Assembly (NCBI GenBank): GCA_023213315.1
Contig: JAKCPI010022111.1
Location: forward strand, 61,073 to 125,072
DNA: 64,000 bases
Direction: 5' to 3'
Origin: Euborellia annulipes
Lineage: Eukaryota; Arthropoda; Insecta; Dermaptera; Anisolabididae
Every line of letters begins with the position of its first letter. Position 1 is the first letter of the stretch. Below, one piece after another: positions 63,454 through 64,000 of the stretch. The translations under genes and the position numbers were made by a program. Under the pieces are notes generated by a model, which worked only from the letters and a program-made list of their open reading frames with translations, had not been told where the DNA came from and searched no databases.

Positions 63454-63579
63454 CTTGTTTCTTAATACGAATACGAATTTTACTAATATAGAATAATAAA
63501 CCTTAGACTGCTCCTCCGAAAATAATGAGGCGAGATGCCAAGGTCTCTGATTGCAAATACGCATTAATTCTTTCTCCAT
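63454..63579 (-). CDS. possible first coding exon of an unknown gene
   Basis: An ATG at 63579 opens 42 codons (MEKELMRICNQRPWHL, SEEQSKVYYSILVKF, VLRNK) that end in phase 0 at a good donor, AAG|GTAAAA. Composition is protein-like rather than AT noise. I do not recognise the family and could not find a following exon between 63453 and 59000, where repeats intervene. It may be a real gene start, a retained fragment, or chance. Confidence 0.3.
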
Positions 63580-63894
63580 TTCTTCTACTTTATCGGTTTA
63601 TTTTGCAACTGATTAAAGCATCCCCAAGAACAACTATCATAATCACACTTTCATTTCAAAGGTGAAGTCTTTAAAGAGTGGTGGGGATGTCATTTATATT
63701 TAAATAGAGTTCAGAATAGTAAAAATAATTTTTTTTTAAAGTAAAAAAGAAATATAATTCATTATGAAATATTAATGATAATTAAAAAAGTTGTAAAGTT
63801 CTAGAAGGTGTGGGAGTAGATTATGCTTTTATTTTTTTTATATATGACGTATGTTATACTATATAGGCTTTTCATAATAGAAAGTATAAAACAA

Positions 63895-63990
63895 AAATAT
63901 CTGGAGTGACTGGTCGCACAGGGAGGGTGCAACTTTCTCTTTCCTTGAATTAAAAATTGTGTGCTGTGCGACTAGACACACCAGATTTTT
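63895..63990. repeat. terminal stem-loop of the Helentron-like family
   Basis: ATCTGGAGTGACTGGTCGCAC...TGTGTGCTGTGCGAC...CACACCAGATTTTTT forms the hairpin seen at the 3' end of complete copies. Confidence 0.6.
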
Positions 63991-64000
63991 TGTATAAAAC

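Overview
The window looks like arthropod nuclear DNA: AT-rich, dense in transposon remnants, with protein genes cut by many short GT-AG introns. The arthropod assignment rests on a divergent chemosensory ionotropic receptor and a secreted cuticle protein with one CPAP1-type chitin-binding domain and long Gly/Pro/Gln/Ser repeats. The exact taxon cannot be read from the sequence; a non-model crustacean or chelicerate is possible. All gene models were assembled by eye from splice sites, phase and family resemblance.

Layout. (1) 844-5585, plus: a ten-exon ionotropic receptor. (2) 6433-14781, minus: a complete 16-exon meckelin (TMEM67). (3) 14949-15205, minus: a tiny two-exon UQCR10 just upstream of TMEM67 on the same strand. 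(4) 16732-20536, plus: RAB39, divergent from UQCR10. (5) 20537-28548: intergenic repeats. (6) 28549-34766, minus: a seven-exon gene joining an N-terminal F-box to a degenerate actin fold, an architecture I know from plant ARP8. (7) 34767-38132: repeats. (8) 38133-49232, minus: the cuticle protein, with a one-nucleotide-short exon structure of signal peptide exon, 29-nt exon and one 3.9-kb repeat exon. (9) 49256-64000: almost only repeats, plus one possible first exon of an unknown gene at 63454-63579. The genes have unrelated roles (chemosensation, ciliary transition zone, respiratory complex III, vesicle traffic, ubiquitin/actin-like, cuticle) and no shared pathway is implied.

Mobile DNA dominates. 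I see several non-autonomous hAT families with 8-bp target duplications, two mariner relatives that are fold-backs of their own 3' ends, a TA-flanked mariner MITE, three SINE types (one inserted into another with a 17-bp duplication), a 5'-truncated LINE, many copies of a DINE-1/Helentron-like element, and a dispersed set of fold-back elements carrying minimal type I hammerhead-ribozyme motifs of the kind found in Penelope-like retroelements. The hammerhead set and the F-box/actin gene are the two most interesting signals.
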